From NCBI GenBank assembly GCA_964585575.1, contig CAZPEM010000108.1, positions 1 to 11,301 on the forward strand: 11,301 nucleotides of DNA. Direction: 5' to 3'. The position numbers were made by a program, and so were the translations under genes. Shown here in pieces: positions 1 to 6,830 of this stretch (the stretch's first letter is position 1; every line of letters begins with the position of its first letter). The notes under the pieces are model-generated. The model saw nothing but the letters and a program-made list of their open reading frames with translations, was not told the DNA's origin and made no database searches. The DNA comes from UBA4655 sp964585575. Lineage in GTDB: Bacteria > Planctomycetota > Planctomycetia > Pirellulales > UBA1268.

Positions 1-8
1 CCAGTCAG

Positions 9-50
9 GTCCGAGTGAGCGAAGCACAGGATGTGCGGAGCGAACGTCCG
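9..50. repeat. Short repeat unit with a central hairpin, in the non-coding 5' end
   Basis: The pentamer GTCCG occurs at 9-13 and 46-50, and GAGCGAA occurs at 17-23 and 38-44. Between them GCACA (24-28) and TGTGC (32-36) form a 5-bp stem with a 3-base loop. The nested arrangement around a centre near base 30 looks like an intergenic repeat unit rather than coding sequence, since no credible gene reads through it. Function unknown. Whether it is dispersed in the genome cannot be told from one copy. Confidence 0.4.
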
Positions 51-60
51 GCGATGGGCG

Positions 61-105
61 CGGGCGGCCCCAAACCCAGCAGCGTTGACCGTGAGGGGCC
101 GCCCG
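61..105. repeat. Perfect 11-bp GC-rich inverted repeat
   Basis: Bases 61-71 are the exact reverse complement of 95-105 (CGGGCGGCCCC / GGGGCCGCCCG), enclosing a 23-base loop, with a possible extra G-U pair at 60/106. The right arm could instead pair GCCCG 101-105 with CGGGC 110-114 across a 4-base loop, so two structures compete. There is no T-run after it, so a classic intrinsic terminator of an upstream gene is doubtful. A structured RNA or a repeat element is possible. Confidence 0.5.
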
Positions 106-144
106 TACCCGGGCGCGTTTGACCCGCGAGGAAGCCGCGCGTCT

Positions 145-168
145 TGCGCATTCTGCGCAGGCTGCGCG
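145..168. repeat. Three TGCGC(A/G) hexamers at 9-base spacing
   Basis: TGCGCA at 145-150 and 154-159 and TGCGCG at 163-168 recur exactly every nine bases. TGCGCA is self-complementary, so the first two copies can also form a 6-bp stem with a 3-base loop. The array sits 48 bases upstream of the proposed start of the transporter gene. It could be a protein-binding array, or merely a GC-rich coincidence. Confidence 0.3.
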
Positions 169-201
169 GTCGCGGCGGGCGGATTCGGGGAATTGAGCGA
201 C

Positions 202-207
202 GGGGAG
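202..207 (+). promoter_or_regulatory. Ribosome binding site deciding the transporter start
   Basis: GGGGAG lies 8 bases before the ATG at 216. The next in-frame ATG, at 252, has no purine-rich site in front of it, which is the reason for choosing 216. Confidence 0.5.
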
Positions 208-215
208 CCGTAGAT

Positions 216-2792
216 ATGGACTGGCCCGCCCCGGGCCTCTACGGTGCTTTCATGGAAACGTCCCAGAAGACCACGTTCTTCTACGAGCGGTACGCCTTCG
301 GCATCCTCATCGTGATGTTCTTCCTGCTGCCGTTCGCGCTCTACGGGGCGGCGAAGGCCCGCAGCAACAACCGCAACGACGTGAAGGGCTGGCTGCCGCA
401 GGAGTACGAAGAGACGCGGACGTACCAGTTCTTTCGCCGGCACTTCCAGGGGGAGGAGTTCATCCTCGTCAGCTGGAAGGGCTGCACGATGCGCGATCCG
501 CGGCTCGAACTGCTGGCCGAGAAACTGCTCCCGCCGCACGAGGAGGCGGCGCGAACCGGCCTGCCGATCTTCTTCCGCTCGGTCCAGACCGGGCCGCGTG
601 CCGTCGAGCAGATGACGCGGAAACCGCTGAAGCTTCCGGAGCACGAGGCCGTCTCGCGGCTCACCGGCACGATCATCGGGCCGCCGCCGCAGGGCGTGGA
701 CGAGGGCTCGGAGATGGACGACCTGGCCGCGCGTCAGACGAGCCTCGTGCTCACGCTCTCCGACTCCGCCCGCGCGAACCTCCACGGGGCGATCGACTTC
801 ATCCGCCGGACCGCCGTCGAGGAATGCGCGATCCCGGAAAAGGACCTCCACATGGGCGGGCCGCCGGTGGACAACGTGGCGATCGACAATGCCGGGCAGA
901 GCAGCGTCACGATCCTCTTCGGGCTGTCGCTCGTCGTCGGCTTCATCGTGAGTTGGTGGAGCCTTCGCAGCTGGACGCTCGTGCTCATCGTGCTCGCCTC
1001 GGGCGTCTACAGCATGTTCGCGAGCCTCGCGATCGTCTGGTACTCGGGCTATCCGGTCGATGCGATCCTGCTGACGATGCCGTCGCTCGTCTACGTCGCC
1101 ACGACGAGCGGCGCGATCCACCTCGCCAACTACTACCGCGACCAGATCGCCGAGACGGGCGAGACGGCGGGGGCGGTAGACCGTTCCGTGCACCACGCGT
1201 TGCTCCCGCTTTCGCTCGCGACGGGCACCACAGCCATCGGTCTGGCGACGCTCGCCATCAGCGAGCTGATTCCGATCCGGATGTTCGGCATCTTCTCCGC
1301 GGCGGGCGTCTGCGTGAGCTTCCTGATCCTCGTGAGCTTCATGCCCGCGCTGCTCGAGTTTTTCCCGCCGAAGCTCCGCATCGGGAAGAACGCCGACGGG
1401 GTGGAGGAAGACTCGTGGAAGCCGGTCGAGGAGAGCCGCTGGTGGGCCGTCGGCGACTGGATCACGCGTCACAGCGGCCTCGTCTCGGTCGCCTGCCTGG
1501 GGGCAATGGCGTTCTTCGGCTACGGCATGTTCCTCACCGAAAGCAGCGTCCAGCTCATGCGGCTCTTCTCGCCGCAGGCGAGGATCCGCCAGGACTACCG
1601 CTGGCTCGAGGCGAATCTCGGCCAACTGGTTCCGATGGAGATCCTCGTGCGGGTCGACGACAAGGCCTGTTCGCTCAACTTCCTCGAGCGGATGGAACTC
1701 GTCGACCGGATCCAGCGGTCGATCGCCGACCTGCCGGAGGTCGGCAGCTCGCTCTCGACCGTGACCTTCGCCCGGAATCTCGACCTGGGAGATGGGGGCG
1801 GCATGGGTGGCGCCACGGCCCGGGTCTTCGGCCTGGGGAAGCGGGGGCAGCGGAGCCTGATCAACAAGCAGCTGCTCAAGCACCGCCATGAGTTCCTCGC
1901 CGGCGACTACCTCAGGGAGTCGGTGGGGAAGCCCGACGCGGAAGAGGAGGGAGGGCTCGAGGAGCTTTGGCGGGTGAGCGCCCGCGTGAGCGCGACCAAG
2001 GAGGTCGACTACGCCCTCTTCCAGAAGGACCTCCGCACGCGGATCGACCCGATCCTCGAGGAATACCAGGGCCGCGGCATCGGCGGAATCGACGTCGACT
2101 ACACGGGACTCGTGCCGCTGGTCTACAAGGCGCAGCATTCGCTGCTCGACGGGCTCGTCGTCGGGTTCATCACCGATTTCGCGATCATCGTGGCCGTGAT
2201 GGTGCTCCTCTGCCGGGCGGCCTCGGCGGGGCTCGTGCTCCTGCTGCCGGCGGCATTTCCCGCGGTGTGCGTCTTCGGCGGGATGGGCTGGGGCCACCAG
2301 CTGCTCTCGCGGCTCGACCTCGGCACGCTCCTGATCGACATCGGCACGGTGATGGCGCCGAGCGTCGCCCTCGGCGTGACGGTGGACGACGTCGTGCACT
2401 TCATGCTCTGGTTCCGCAAGGGGATCGCCGACGGGCTCGACCGCCGGGAGGCGACCATGCTCGCCTACAAAGGCTGCGCGCGGGCGATGTACCAAAGTTG
2501 GGGCGTGATCGGCATCGGCCTGTCGGTCTTCTCCCTCTCGCCGTTTGGCCCCACGCAGCGGTTCGGCCACATGATGCTCTCGATGCTCACCGTGGCCCTC
2601 GTCGGCAATCTCGTGCTCCTGCCCGCGCTCCTCTCCGGTCCGCTGGGGCAGGTCTTCGGCTGGAGCGTCCGCCGCCGCGGGAGCGGCGAGTCCGACGCGG
2701 GGCAGCGGACGATGAAGACCGACCCTGGCAGCGATTCGCTCCCCGCGCCGCACGTACTCCCCGGGCCGGCGAAGCAGGTCGCACATGCCTGA
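216..2792 (+). CDS. RND/MMPL-family transporter (12 membrane helices)
   Basis: This is an inner-membrane export protein of the RND superfamily, MMPL-like branch, driven by proton motive force; the substrate is unknown. The 858 residues show the duplicated RND layout. TM1 is at about 28-46, followed by a large periplasmic loop to about 228, five helices at 229-382, TM7 at about 421-441, a second large loop to about 643, then five helices at 644-808. The second half has the proton-relay motif GVTVDDVVHF (720-729, Asp724 and Asp725). The equivalent place in the first half reads VYVATTSGAIHL, with Ser298 where an acid is usual. The C-terminal 40 residues are a cytoplasmic low-complexity tail. The start at 216 follows GGGGAG; ATG 252 (METSQKT...) is a real alternative and would remove 12 residues. 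The end overlaps the methyltransferase gene by 8 bases, suggesting translational coupling. Family call is firm, start is not. Confidence 0.9.
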   Translation: MDWPAPGLYGAFMETSQKTTFFYERYAFGILIVMFFLLPFALYGAAKARSNNRNDVKGWLPQEYEETRTYQFFRRHFQGEEFILVSWKGCTMRDPRLELLAEKLLPPHEEAARTGLPIFFRSVQTGPRAVEQMTRKPLKLPEHEAVSRLTGTIIGPPPQGVDEGSEMDDLAARQTSLVLTLSDSARANLHGAIDFIRRTAVEECAIPEKDLHMGGPPVDNVAIDNAGQSSVTILFGLSLVVGFIVSWWSLRSWTLVLIVLASGVYSMFASLAIVWYSGYPVDAILLTMPSLVYVATTSGAIHLANYYRDQIAETGETAGAVDRSVHHALLPLSLATGTTAIGLATLAISELIPIRMFGIFSAAGVCVSFLILVSFMPALLEFFPPKLRIGKNADGVEEDSWKPVEESRWWAVGDWITRHSGLVSVACLGAMAFFGYGMFLTESSVQLMRLFSPQARIRQDYRWLEANLGQLVPMEILVRVDDKACSLNFLERMELVDRIQRSIADLPEVGSSLSTVTFARNLDLGDGGGMGGATARVFGLGKRGQRSLINKQLLKHRHEFLAGDYLRESVGKPDAEEEGGLEELWRVSARVSATKEVDYALFQKDLRTRIDPILEEYQGRGIGGIDVDYTGLVPLVYKAQHSLLDGLVVGFITDFAIIVAVMVLLCRAASAGLVLLLPAAFPAVCVFGGMGWGHQLLSRLDLGTLLIDIGTVMAPSVALGVTVDDVVHFMLWFRKGIADGLDRREATMLAYKGCARAMYQSWGVIGIGLSVFSLSPFGPTQRFGHMMLSMLTVALVGNLVLLPALLSGPLGQVFGWSVRRRGSGESDAGQRTMKTDPGSDSLPAPHVLPGPAKQVAHA

Positions 2793-4026
2793 CGAGAAAC
2801 TCGCCGAGGGGTGTGCTGCTGGGGTCGATGGCGTGCCGACGGCGACGGTGGTCGTGAAGCCGGGTCGCGCGAGGCCCTTCTTCGGCCGCCATCCCTGGGT
2901 GCTCGACTCGGCCGTGCTCTCGATCGACGGCAGCCCGGCCGACGGCGACGTCGTCGACCTCGTCACCCACGACCGGACCTTCATCGCCAGGGGACTCTGG
3001 AACTCCTCGAGCCGGCTCCGCGTGCGTCTCTACGCGTTCGACGCGGCGACGCGGCTCGACTCGGGGCTCTGGCGGAAGCGGATCGAGTCGGCCGTGGCGC
3101 TGCGTCGGTCGCTCGGCCTCGACGACCGCGAGGGTGCCGCACGAATCGTCAACAGCGAGGGGGACGACCTCTCGGGGCTCATCGTCGACCGCTACGGCGA
3201 CTACCTCGCGGTGCAGGTGACGGCGCTGGCGATGGCAGGCCGGCTCGACGCGGTCTGCGACTCGCTCGAGGAGTCGCTTCGCCCGAGGGGCATCCTGCTC
3301 CGCGGCGCCGAGCGGGGGCTCTCCAAGCTCGAAGGCCTCCACCTCGCCGACCGCCTCGTCCGCGGCACCGCCCCGAGCGGCCCCGTGTTCGTCCGCGAGC
3401 ACGGCCTGCGGTTCGGCGTCGATCTCACCGAGGGGCAGAAGACCGGCTACTACCTCGACCAGCGGGAGAACCGGCAGGCCGCGGCCCGCCATGCCCGCGG
3501 CCGGCGGGTGCTCGACATGTTCTGCTATTCGGGCGGCTTCGCGGTCGCCTGCGCGGTTTCAGGTGGCGCCCGGAGCGTGCTCGCCGTCGACTCGAGCGCC
3601 AAGGCGGCGGCGCTCGCAAAGGCCAACGCCGAACTCAACGGCGCGGCGGCCGTCAGCGTGGAGACGGCCGACGCCTTCGAGAAGCTCGATGCGCTCGCGG
3701 CGGCTGGCGAGCGGTTCGACATGGTGGTGCTCGACCCGCCGAAGTTCGCCCGCAGCCGCGCGAGCATCGACGACGCCCTGCGGGCCTACCACCGGATCAA
3801 CCGCGTGGCCGTCGGCCTGCTCGAGCCGGGGGGCATCCTCGTCACCTGCTCCTGCTCGGGATCCGTCTCCCGAGACGACTTCCTCGAGATGCTCTCGGGC
3901 GTGGCCCAGCGTTCGGGCCGGCCGATCCAGCTGCTCGAGATCCGCGGGGCCGCTCCCGACCATCCGGTGAGCGCGAGCTGCCTCGAGGGGGAATACCTCA
4001 AGTGCGTCATCGCCCGCGTGGCGTGA
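2785..4026 (+). CDS. rlmI: RlmI-like class I SAM-dependent rRNA (cytosine-C5) methyltransferase
   Basis: It probably methylates a cytosine of 23S rRNA (C1962 in E. coli for RlmI), using S-adenosylmethionine in the cytoplasm. The 413 residues are close to the 396 of E. coli RlmI. An N-terminal PUA-like RNA-binding part (about 21-95, with VVVKPGRARPFFGRHPWVL) is followed by a middle domain (about 97-200), the family hallmark GQKTGYYLDQRENR (217-230), and a Rossmann methyltransferase domain. That domain has motif I VLDMFCYSGGF (242-252), the motif II acid in VLAVDS (265-270), motif IV DPPKF (317-321) and TCSCS (354-358), whose cysteines 355 and 357 are candidate nucleophiles. The ATG at 2785 lies inside the end of the transporter gene (ATGCCTGA). 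The 3' end overlaps the convergent DUF4239 gene by 20 bases. The target base is inferred from the family; relatives with other targets exist. Confidence 0.88.
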   Translation: MPDEKLAEGCAAGVDGVPTATVVVKPGRARPFFGRHPWVLDSAVLSIDGSPADGDVVDLVTHDRTFIARGLWNSSSRLRVRLYAFDAATRLDSGLWRKRIESAVALRRSLGLDDREGAARIVNSEGDDLSGLIVDRYGDYLAVQVTALAMAGRLDAVCDSLEESLRPRGILLRGAERGLSKLEGLHLADRLVRGTAPSGPVFVREHGLRFGVDLTEGQKTGYYLDQRENRQAAARHARGRRVLDMFCYSGGFAVACAVSGGARSVLAVDSSAKAAALAKANAELNGAAAVSVETADAFEKLDALAAAGERFDMVVLDPPKFARSRASIDDALRAYHRINRVAVGLLEPGGILVTCSCSGSVSRDDFLEMLSGVAQRSGRPIQLLEIRGAAPDHPVSASCLEGEYLKCVIARVA

Positions 4027-4834
4027 CGGTGAGGGGCTGTTCCCGATCGTGGGCCGGGACGTTTTCGTAGCGGCCCTCGAAGATCGCGAGGTCGACCTGG
4101 AACGGCCGGCTCGAAACCGTCAGTTCCCCGGCGAACGGGTAGCCGAAGAGGCTCACGAGATAGAGGTTGAGGCCGATCACGAGCGCGGCCAGCGTCGTCA
4201 GGAACCGCTGCAGGCTCACGCTCTGCGACCGGAACAGACCGGCGAAGAGCACCGTGACGCCGCCGCCGAGGAGCAAGACGAACCACTCGACCGCCGGGAT
4301 ACCGTATTCCGCCGTGCCGACCCGCTCGCGGCGGCAATCCCACAGCTCGCGAATCTGCTCGAGGATCATCGGGTAGACGGCCTTCTGCGCTTCCGTGGAC
4401 GGCTCGAAGCCGTCGAGCTTTTTTGTGAGTTCGAACGCGGTCTTTCGCGCGGCCATGCTCGCGTGCCCTTTCCGCATGAGCGGCCACTCGTCCTCCACCA
4501 CGGCACGGGCATACTCCCGACAGCTCTCCTGGATCGGGGCCCTCGGATTCTCCGGCAGGCGGCCGGCGAGCAGAAAGATGTCGGCGAGCACGTTCGACTC
4601 CCGCTGCACGACGTCCACCGCCCGCTCGAACCGCACGAGCGAGTCAACGACCACGAGCCCCAGGAGCACGGCATAGAGCGTTCCGACGACCGAGAGGAGG
4701 TTGCCCGTGATGTCATGGGCCTCGCGAAGGGTCTCCTTCGAGAAGATCTTCCGGACGATCGCGACGAGCACGATCGCCGACACGATGCTGCCGACGATGA
4801 TGGCCACGCCGTTGACGAAGCCGTGAAACTCCAT
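4007..4834 (-). CDS. DUF4239 (bestrophin-like) membrane protein
   Basis: This is a predicted inner-membrane protein of 275 residues, of the DUF4239 family, whose function is not established (a distant bestrophin-like channel fold has been proposed). Four helices are visible, at about 7-27, 45-64, 183-201 and 208-230, with a soluble, charged helical region (about 70-175) between the two pairs. Family hallmarks are LYAVLLGLVVVDSLVRFERA (53-72) and the C-terminal FGYPFAGELTVSSRPF (230-245). The ATG at 4834 was chosen because AGGAGG lies 8 bases upstream and the first helix follows directly. Longer in-frame extensions run into the 91-residue gene and are arginine-rich noise. It is the last gene of the ilvN-ilvC-directed block, 62 bases after the previous gene, and converges on the methyltransferase gene with a 20-base overlap. 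No link to branched-chain amino acids is evident. Confidence 0.85.
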   Translation of the reverse strand: MEFHGFVNGVAIIVGSIVSAIVLVAIVRKIFSKETLREAHDITGNLLSVVGTLYAVLLGLVVVDSLVRFERAVDVVQRESNVLADIFLLAGRLPENPRAPIQESCREYARAVVEDEWPLMRKGHASMAARKTAFELTKKLDGFEPSTEAQKAVYPMILEQIRELWDCRRERVGTAEYGIPAVEWFVLLLGGGVTVLFAGLFRSQSVSLQRFLTTLAALVIGLNLYLVSLFGYPFAGELTVSSRPFQVDLAIFEGRYENVPAHDREQPLTVTPRGR

Positions 4835-4842
4835 CTCGCATG

Positions 4843-4848
4843 CCTCCT
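4843..4848 (-). promoter_or_regulatory. Ribosome binding site of the DUF4239 gene
   Basis: On the minus strand AGGAGG stands 8 bases before the ATG at 4834. This fixes the start against the longer open frame that continues upstream to 5071. Confidence 0.75.
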
Positions 4849-4896
4849 GCAGGGTCGGACCGCAGTCCACCGCGAGCATCGGCCCAAGGGCCGTGA

Positions 4897-5172
4897 TCAG
4901 AGCCGCCGCAGCCGAGTGAACTCGTCGATCGTCACGGTCGTCAGCTCGCCGTCGTCGCGGGACAGGATGAGGACGTCGGAGTAGACCTTGTCGTCGGGAT
5001 TGCGGCGGAAGTGGAGGCCGTGCCGACGCCGCTCGCGGCGAAGCACCTTTCCGACGGTCGTCGTCGTCCACTTCGCGGACGATCCGACCGTGACGCCGTG
5101 GATCACCTCCACCCGGTCCCCCGGCTGGAGCTGTTCGTAGACCGCACGTGACTGGAGTTCCTCCGAAGTCAT
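4897..5172 (-). CDS. Conserved-looking small protein of unknown function (91 aa), coupled to ilvC
   Basis: I do not recognise a named family. The 91 residues begin with a short helical stretch (MTSEELQSRAVYEQLQPGD), then appear beta-rich: DRVEVIHGVTVG, TTTVGKVLRRERRRHGLHF, KVYSDVLILSR, ELTTVTIDEFTRL. This resembles a small SH3-like barrel with a basic patch (RRERRRHGLHFRR, 45-57), so nucleic-acid binding is possible but unproven. The start is well supported. The ATG (5172-5170) shares one base with the ilvC stop (TGATG), and GGAGG, written into the last IlvC codons Lys-Glu-Val, lies 4 bases ahead of it. This arrangement makes translation coupling to ilvC very likely. No signal peptide, membrane helix or cysteines are seen. 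Confidence 0.7.
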   Translation of the reverse strand: MTSEELQSRAVYEQLQPGDRVEVIHGVTVGSSAKWTTTTVGKVLRRERRRHGLHFRRNPDDKVYSDVLILSRDDGELTTVTIDEFTRLRRL

Positions 5173-6176
5173 CAGACCTCCTTCGAGTCGATCCACTTCA
5201 TCATCTTGCGGAGCCGGCGGCCGGTCTGCGTGAGCAGATGCTCCCGCTCGCGGCGGCGGGTGGCCTTGAACATCGCGGCCCCGCCACGGTTCTCGAGGAT
5301 CCAGTCGCGGGCGAACTGACCGGAGCGGATCTCCTCGAGGATCTTCCTCATCTCCGCGCGGGTCTCGTCGGTGATGATCCGCCTGCCGCGGGTGTAGTCG
5401 CCGTACTCGGCCGTGTTCGAGACGCTGTAACGCATGTACTCGAGCCCGCCCTGGTAGAGCAGGTCGACGATCAGCTTCATCTCGTGGAGGCACTCGAAGT
5501 AGGCCATCTCCGGCTGGTAGCCCGCTTCGACGAGCGTGTCGAAGCCGGCCTTGATCAGCTCCGAGACGCCGCCGCAGAGGACTGCCTGCTCGCCGAAAAG
5601 ATCGGTCTCCGTCTCCTCGGCGATCGTCGTCTCGATCACGCCGCCGCGGGTGCCGCCGATGCCCTTCGCGTAGGCGAGCCCGATCTTCTTGGTCTCGGCG
5701 GAGGCGTTGGGCCCGAGGGCGATGAGGCAGGGCACGCCGCCCCCCTTCACGTACTCGCTGCGGACGAGATGCCCGGGGCCCTTCGGCGCCACCAGGAGGA
5801 TGTCGTGGCCCGCCGGCGGCTCGACCTGGGCGAAGTGGAAGTTGAAGCCGTGGCTCGCCATGAGCACGGCCCCCTTCTTGAGGTTCGGCCTGATGCAGGT
5901 GCGGTAGACGTCGCCCTGGAGTTCGTCGGGGAGGAGGATATTGACGACGTCGGCCTGCTTCACCGCATCCTCGACGCTCATCGGCGAGAAGCCGTGGCTC
6001 TTGGCGAGCTCGTAGTTCGGGCCGCCGGGACGCTGGGCCACCACGACATTCAGGCCGCTGTCGCGGAGGTTCTGCGCCTGGGCATGCCCCTGGGAGCCGT
6101 AGCCGATGATGGCGATGGTCTTCCCTGCGAGGGCCTTCAGGTCGGCGTCGGCGTCGTAATAGATGGTTGCGGGCAA
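5172..6176 (-). CDS. ilvC: Ketol-acid reductoisomerase, class I
   Basis: It isomerises and reduces acetolactate or acetohydroxybutyrate to the dihydroxy acids of valine, leucine and isoleucine synthesis, in the cytoplasm, with Mg2+ and a nicotinamide cofactor. The 334 residues match the short class I form. The nucleotide-binding motif GYGSQGHAQAQNLRDSG is at 25-41 and the knotted C-terminal domain starts near 182. All expected catalytic residues are present: His109, Lys132, Asp192, Glu196, Glu228, Glu232 and Ser253. The cofactor loop reads RPGGPNY (49-55), lacking the serines that usually hold the NADPH phosphate. The start codon is TTG (6176), the only plausible start before the first strand, with GGAG 6 bases upstream. 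ilvN precedes it by 65 bases and the 91-residue gene overlaps its stop, so these are one operon. Confidence 0.97.
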   Translation of the reverse strand: MPATIYYDADADLKALAGKTIAIIGYGSQGHAQAQNLRDSGLNVVVAQRPGGPNYELAKSHGFSPMSVEDAVKQADVVNILLPDELQGDVYRTCIRPNLKKGAVLMASHGFNFHFAQVEPPAGHDILLVAPKGPGHLVRSEYVKGGGVPCLIALGPNASAETKKIGLAYAKGIGGTRGGVIETTIAEETETDLFGEQAVLCGGVSELIKAGFDTLVEAGYQPEMAYFECLHEMKLIVDLLYQGGLEYMRYSVSNTAEYGDYTRGRRIITDETRAEMRKILEEIRSGQFARDWILENRGGAAMFKATRRREREHLLTQTGRRLRKMMKWIDSKEV

Positions 6177-6241
6177 GGGTCGCTCCGGGTCGGGTGGAAA
6201 CGGTCGGGGAAAACGGAAAAGGGCTGGGAAGGAAAACGTCT
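6177..6241 (-). other. ilvN-ilvC spacer, pyrimidine-rich on the transcribed strand
   Basis: These 65 bases are nearly all C and T on the minus (mRNA-sense) strand. CGTTTTCC occurs twice, as the complement of GGAAAACG at 6208-6215 and 6231-6238, 23 bases apart, with a near copy at 6196-6203. No stem-loop is obvious. The only recognisable signal is GGAG just before the ilvC TTG. The tract may simply be an unstructured leader. Confidence 0.3.
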
Positions 6242-6799
6242 TCAGGCGAGCGATTCGCGGGCGCTCGACGGCTCGTCGCTGCGACCGTCGTCATCGGCCT
6301 CGGTCTGCTCGCGGGTGGGCGGGCCTCCGCGGACCATCGCGATCCGGCCGGTGCGGACGAGCTCGAGGATTCCGATCGGCCGCATGAGCTCGATGAATCC
6401 CTCGAGCTTCTTCTCGGTGCCGGAGATCTCGACGACGACGCTGTCGGCGGCGACATCGACGATCCGGCCGCGGAAGATGTCGGCGAGCTCCTTCACGTGC
6501 GACCGTTCCGGCCCCGGTGGGGCGGCGATCTTGATGAGCATCAGGTCCCGCTCGACGTAGTTGCGGGAGCTGATGTCGTCGACACGGACGATCGTCACGA
6601 TCTTCTCGAGCTGCCGCCGCACCTGATCGAGCACGCGATCGTCGCCGCGGAGCACGAAGGTCATGCGGGAAAAACCCCGGTCTTCGGTCTCCCCGACGGC
6701 GAGGCTGTCGATGTTGTAGCCGCGGGAGGCGAGCATGCCCGAGACGTGCGCAAGCACCCCCGGGACGTTCTGGACGGTGGCGGAGATGACGTGGCGCAT
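6242..6799 (-). CDS. ilvN: Acetolactate synthase small (regulatory) subunit
   Basis: This is the regulatory subunit of acetohydroxyacid synthase. It activates the catalytic subunit and carries feedback inhibition by valine, in the cytoplasm. The 185 residues have an N-terminal ACT domain (about 3-77) and the C-terminal ALS small-subunit domain (about 84-158). Asn11, Gly14 and Asn29 match residues that shape the valine site of E. coli IlvH, so feedback control is probably retained. Residues 159-185 form a low-complexity acidic tail that seems dispensable. The ATG at 6799 begins directly with the ACT strand RHVISATVQNVPGVL. No Shine-Dalgarno site is seen before it, as is common for first genes of short-leader transcripts. 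It opens the minus-strand block; the catalytic partner gene ilvB is absent from the window. The gene could equally be labelled ilvH. Confidence 0.96.
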   Translation of the reverse strand: MRHVISATVQNVPGVLAHVSGMLASRGYNIDSLAVGETEDRGFSRMTFVLRGDDRVLDQVRRQLEKIVTIVRVDDISSRNYVERDLMLIKIAAPPGPERSHVKELADIFRGRIVDVAADSVVVEISGTEKKLEGFIELMRPIGILELVRTGRIAMVRGGPPTREQTEADDDGRSDEPSSARESLA

Positions 6800-6830
6800 G
6801 CGTTCGGAGGGGGGGTGAGGCGGTTCGGGG

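Noticed and set aside
85..112. A promoter with TTGACC as the -35 box upstream of the transporter
   Set aside because: There is no acceptable -10 box at 16-18 bases (the sequence there is GTACCCGGG), and the box lies in the loop of the inverted repeat.
31..213. A 60-codon open frame in the left-edge region
   Set aside because: It runs through the inverted repeat, has Arg/Ala/Gly-biased composition and no ribosome binding site.
824..1891. A 355-codon open frame inside the transporter gene in another plus-strand frame
   Set aside because: The product is Arg/Pro/Gly/Ala-rich shadow sequence, while the transporter frame has clear membrane helices and RND motifs throughout.
4835..5071. N-terminal extension of the DUF4239 protein
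   Set aside because: The extra residues overlap the 91-residue gene, are basic low complexity, and ignore the AGGAGG site next to ATG 4834.
5148..6560. A 470-codon open frame on the plus strand, antisense to ilvC and ilvN
   Set aside because: It is an effect of high GC content and codon bias opposite real genes. The opposite strand encodes two unmistakable enzymes, and the product looks like no known family.
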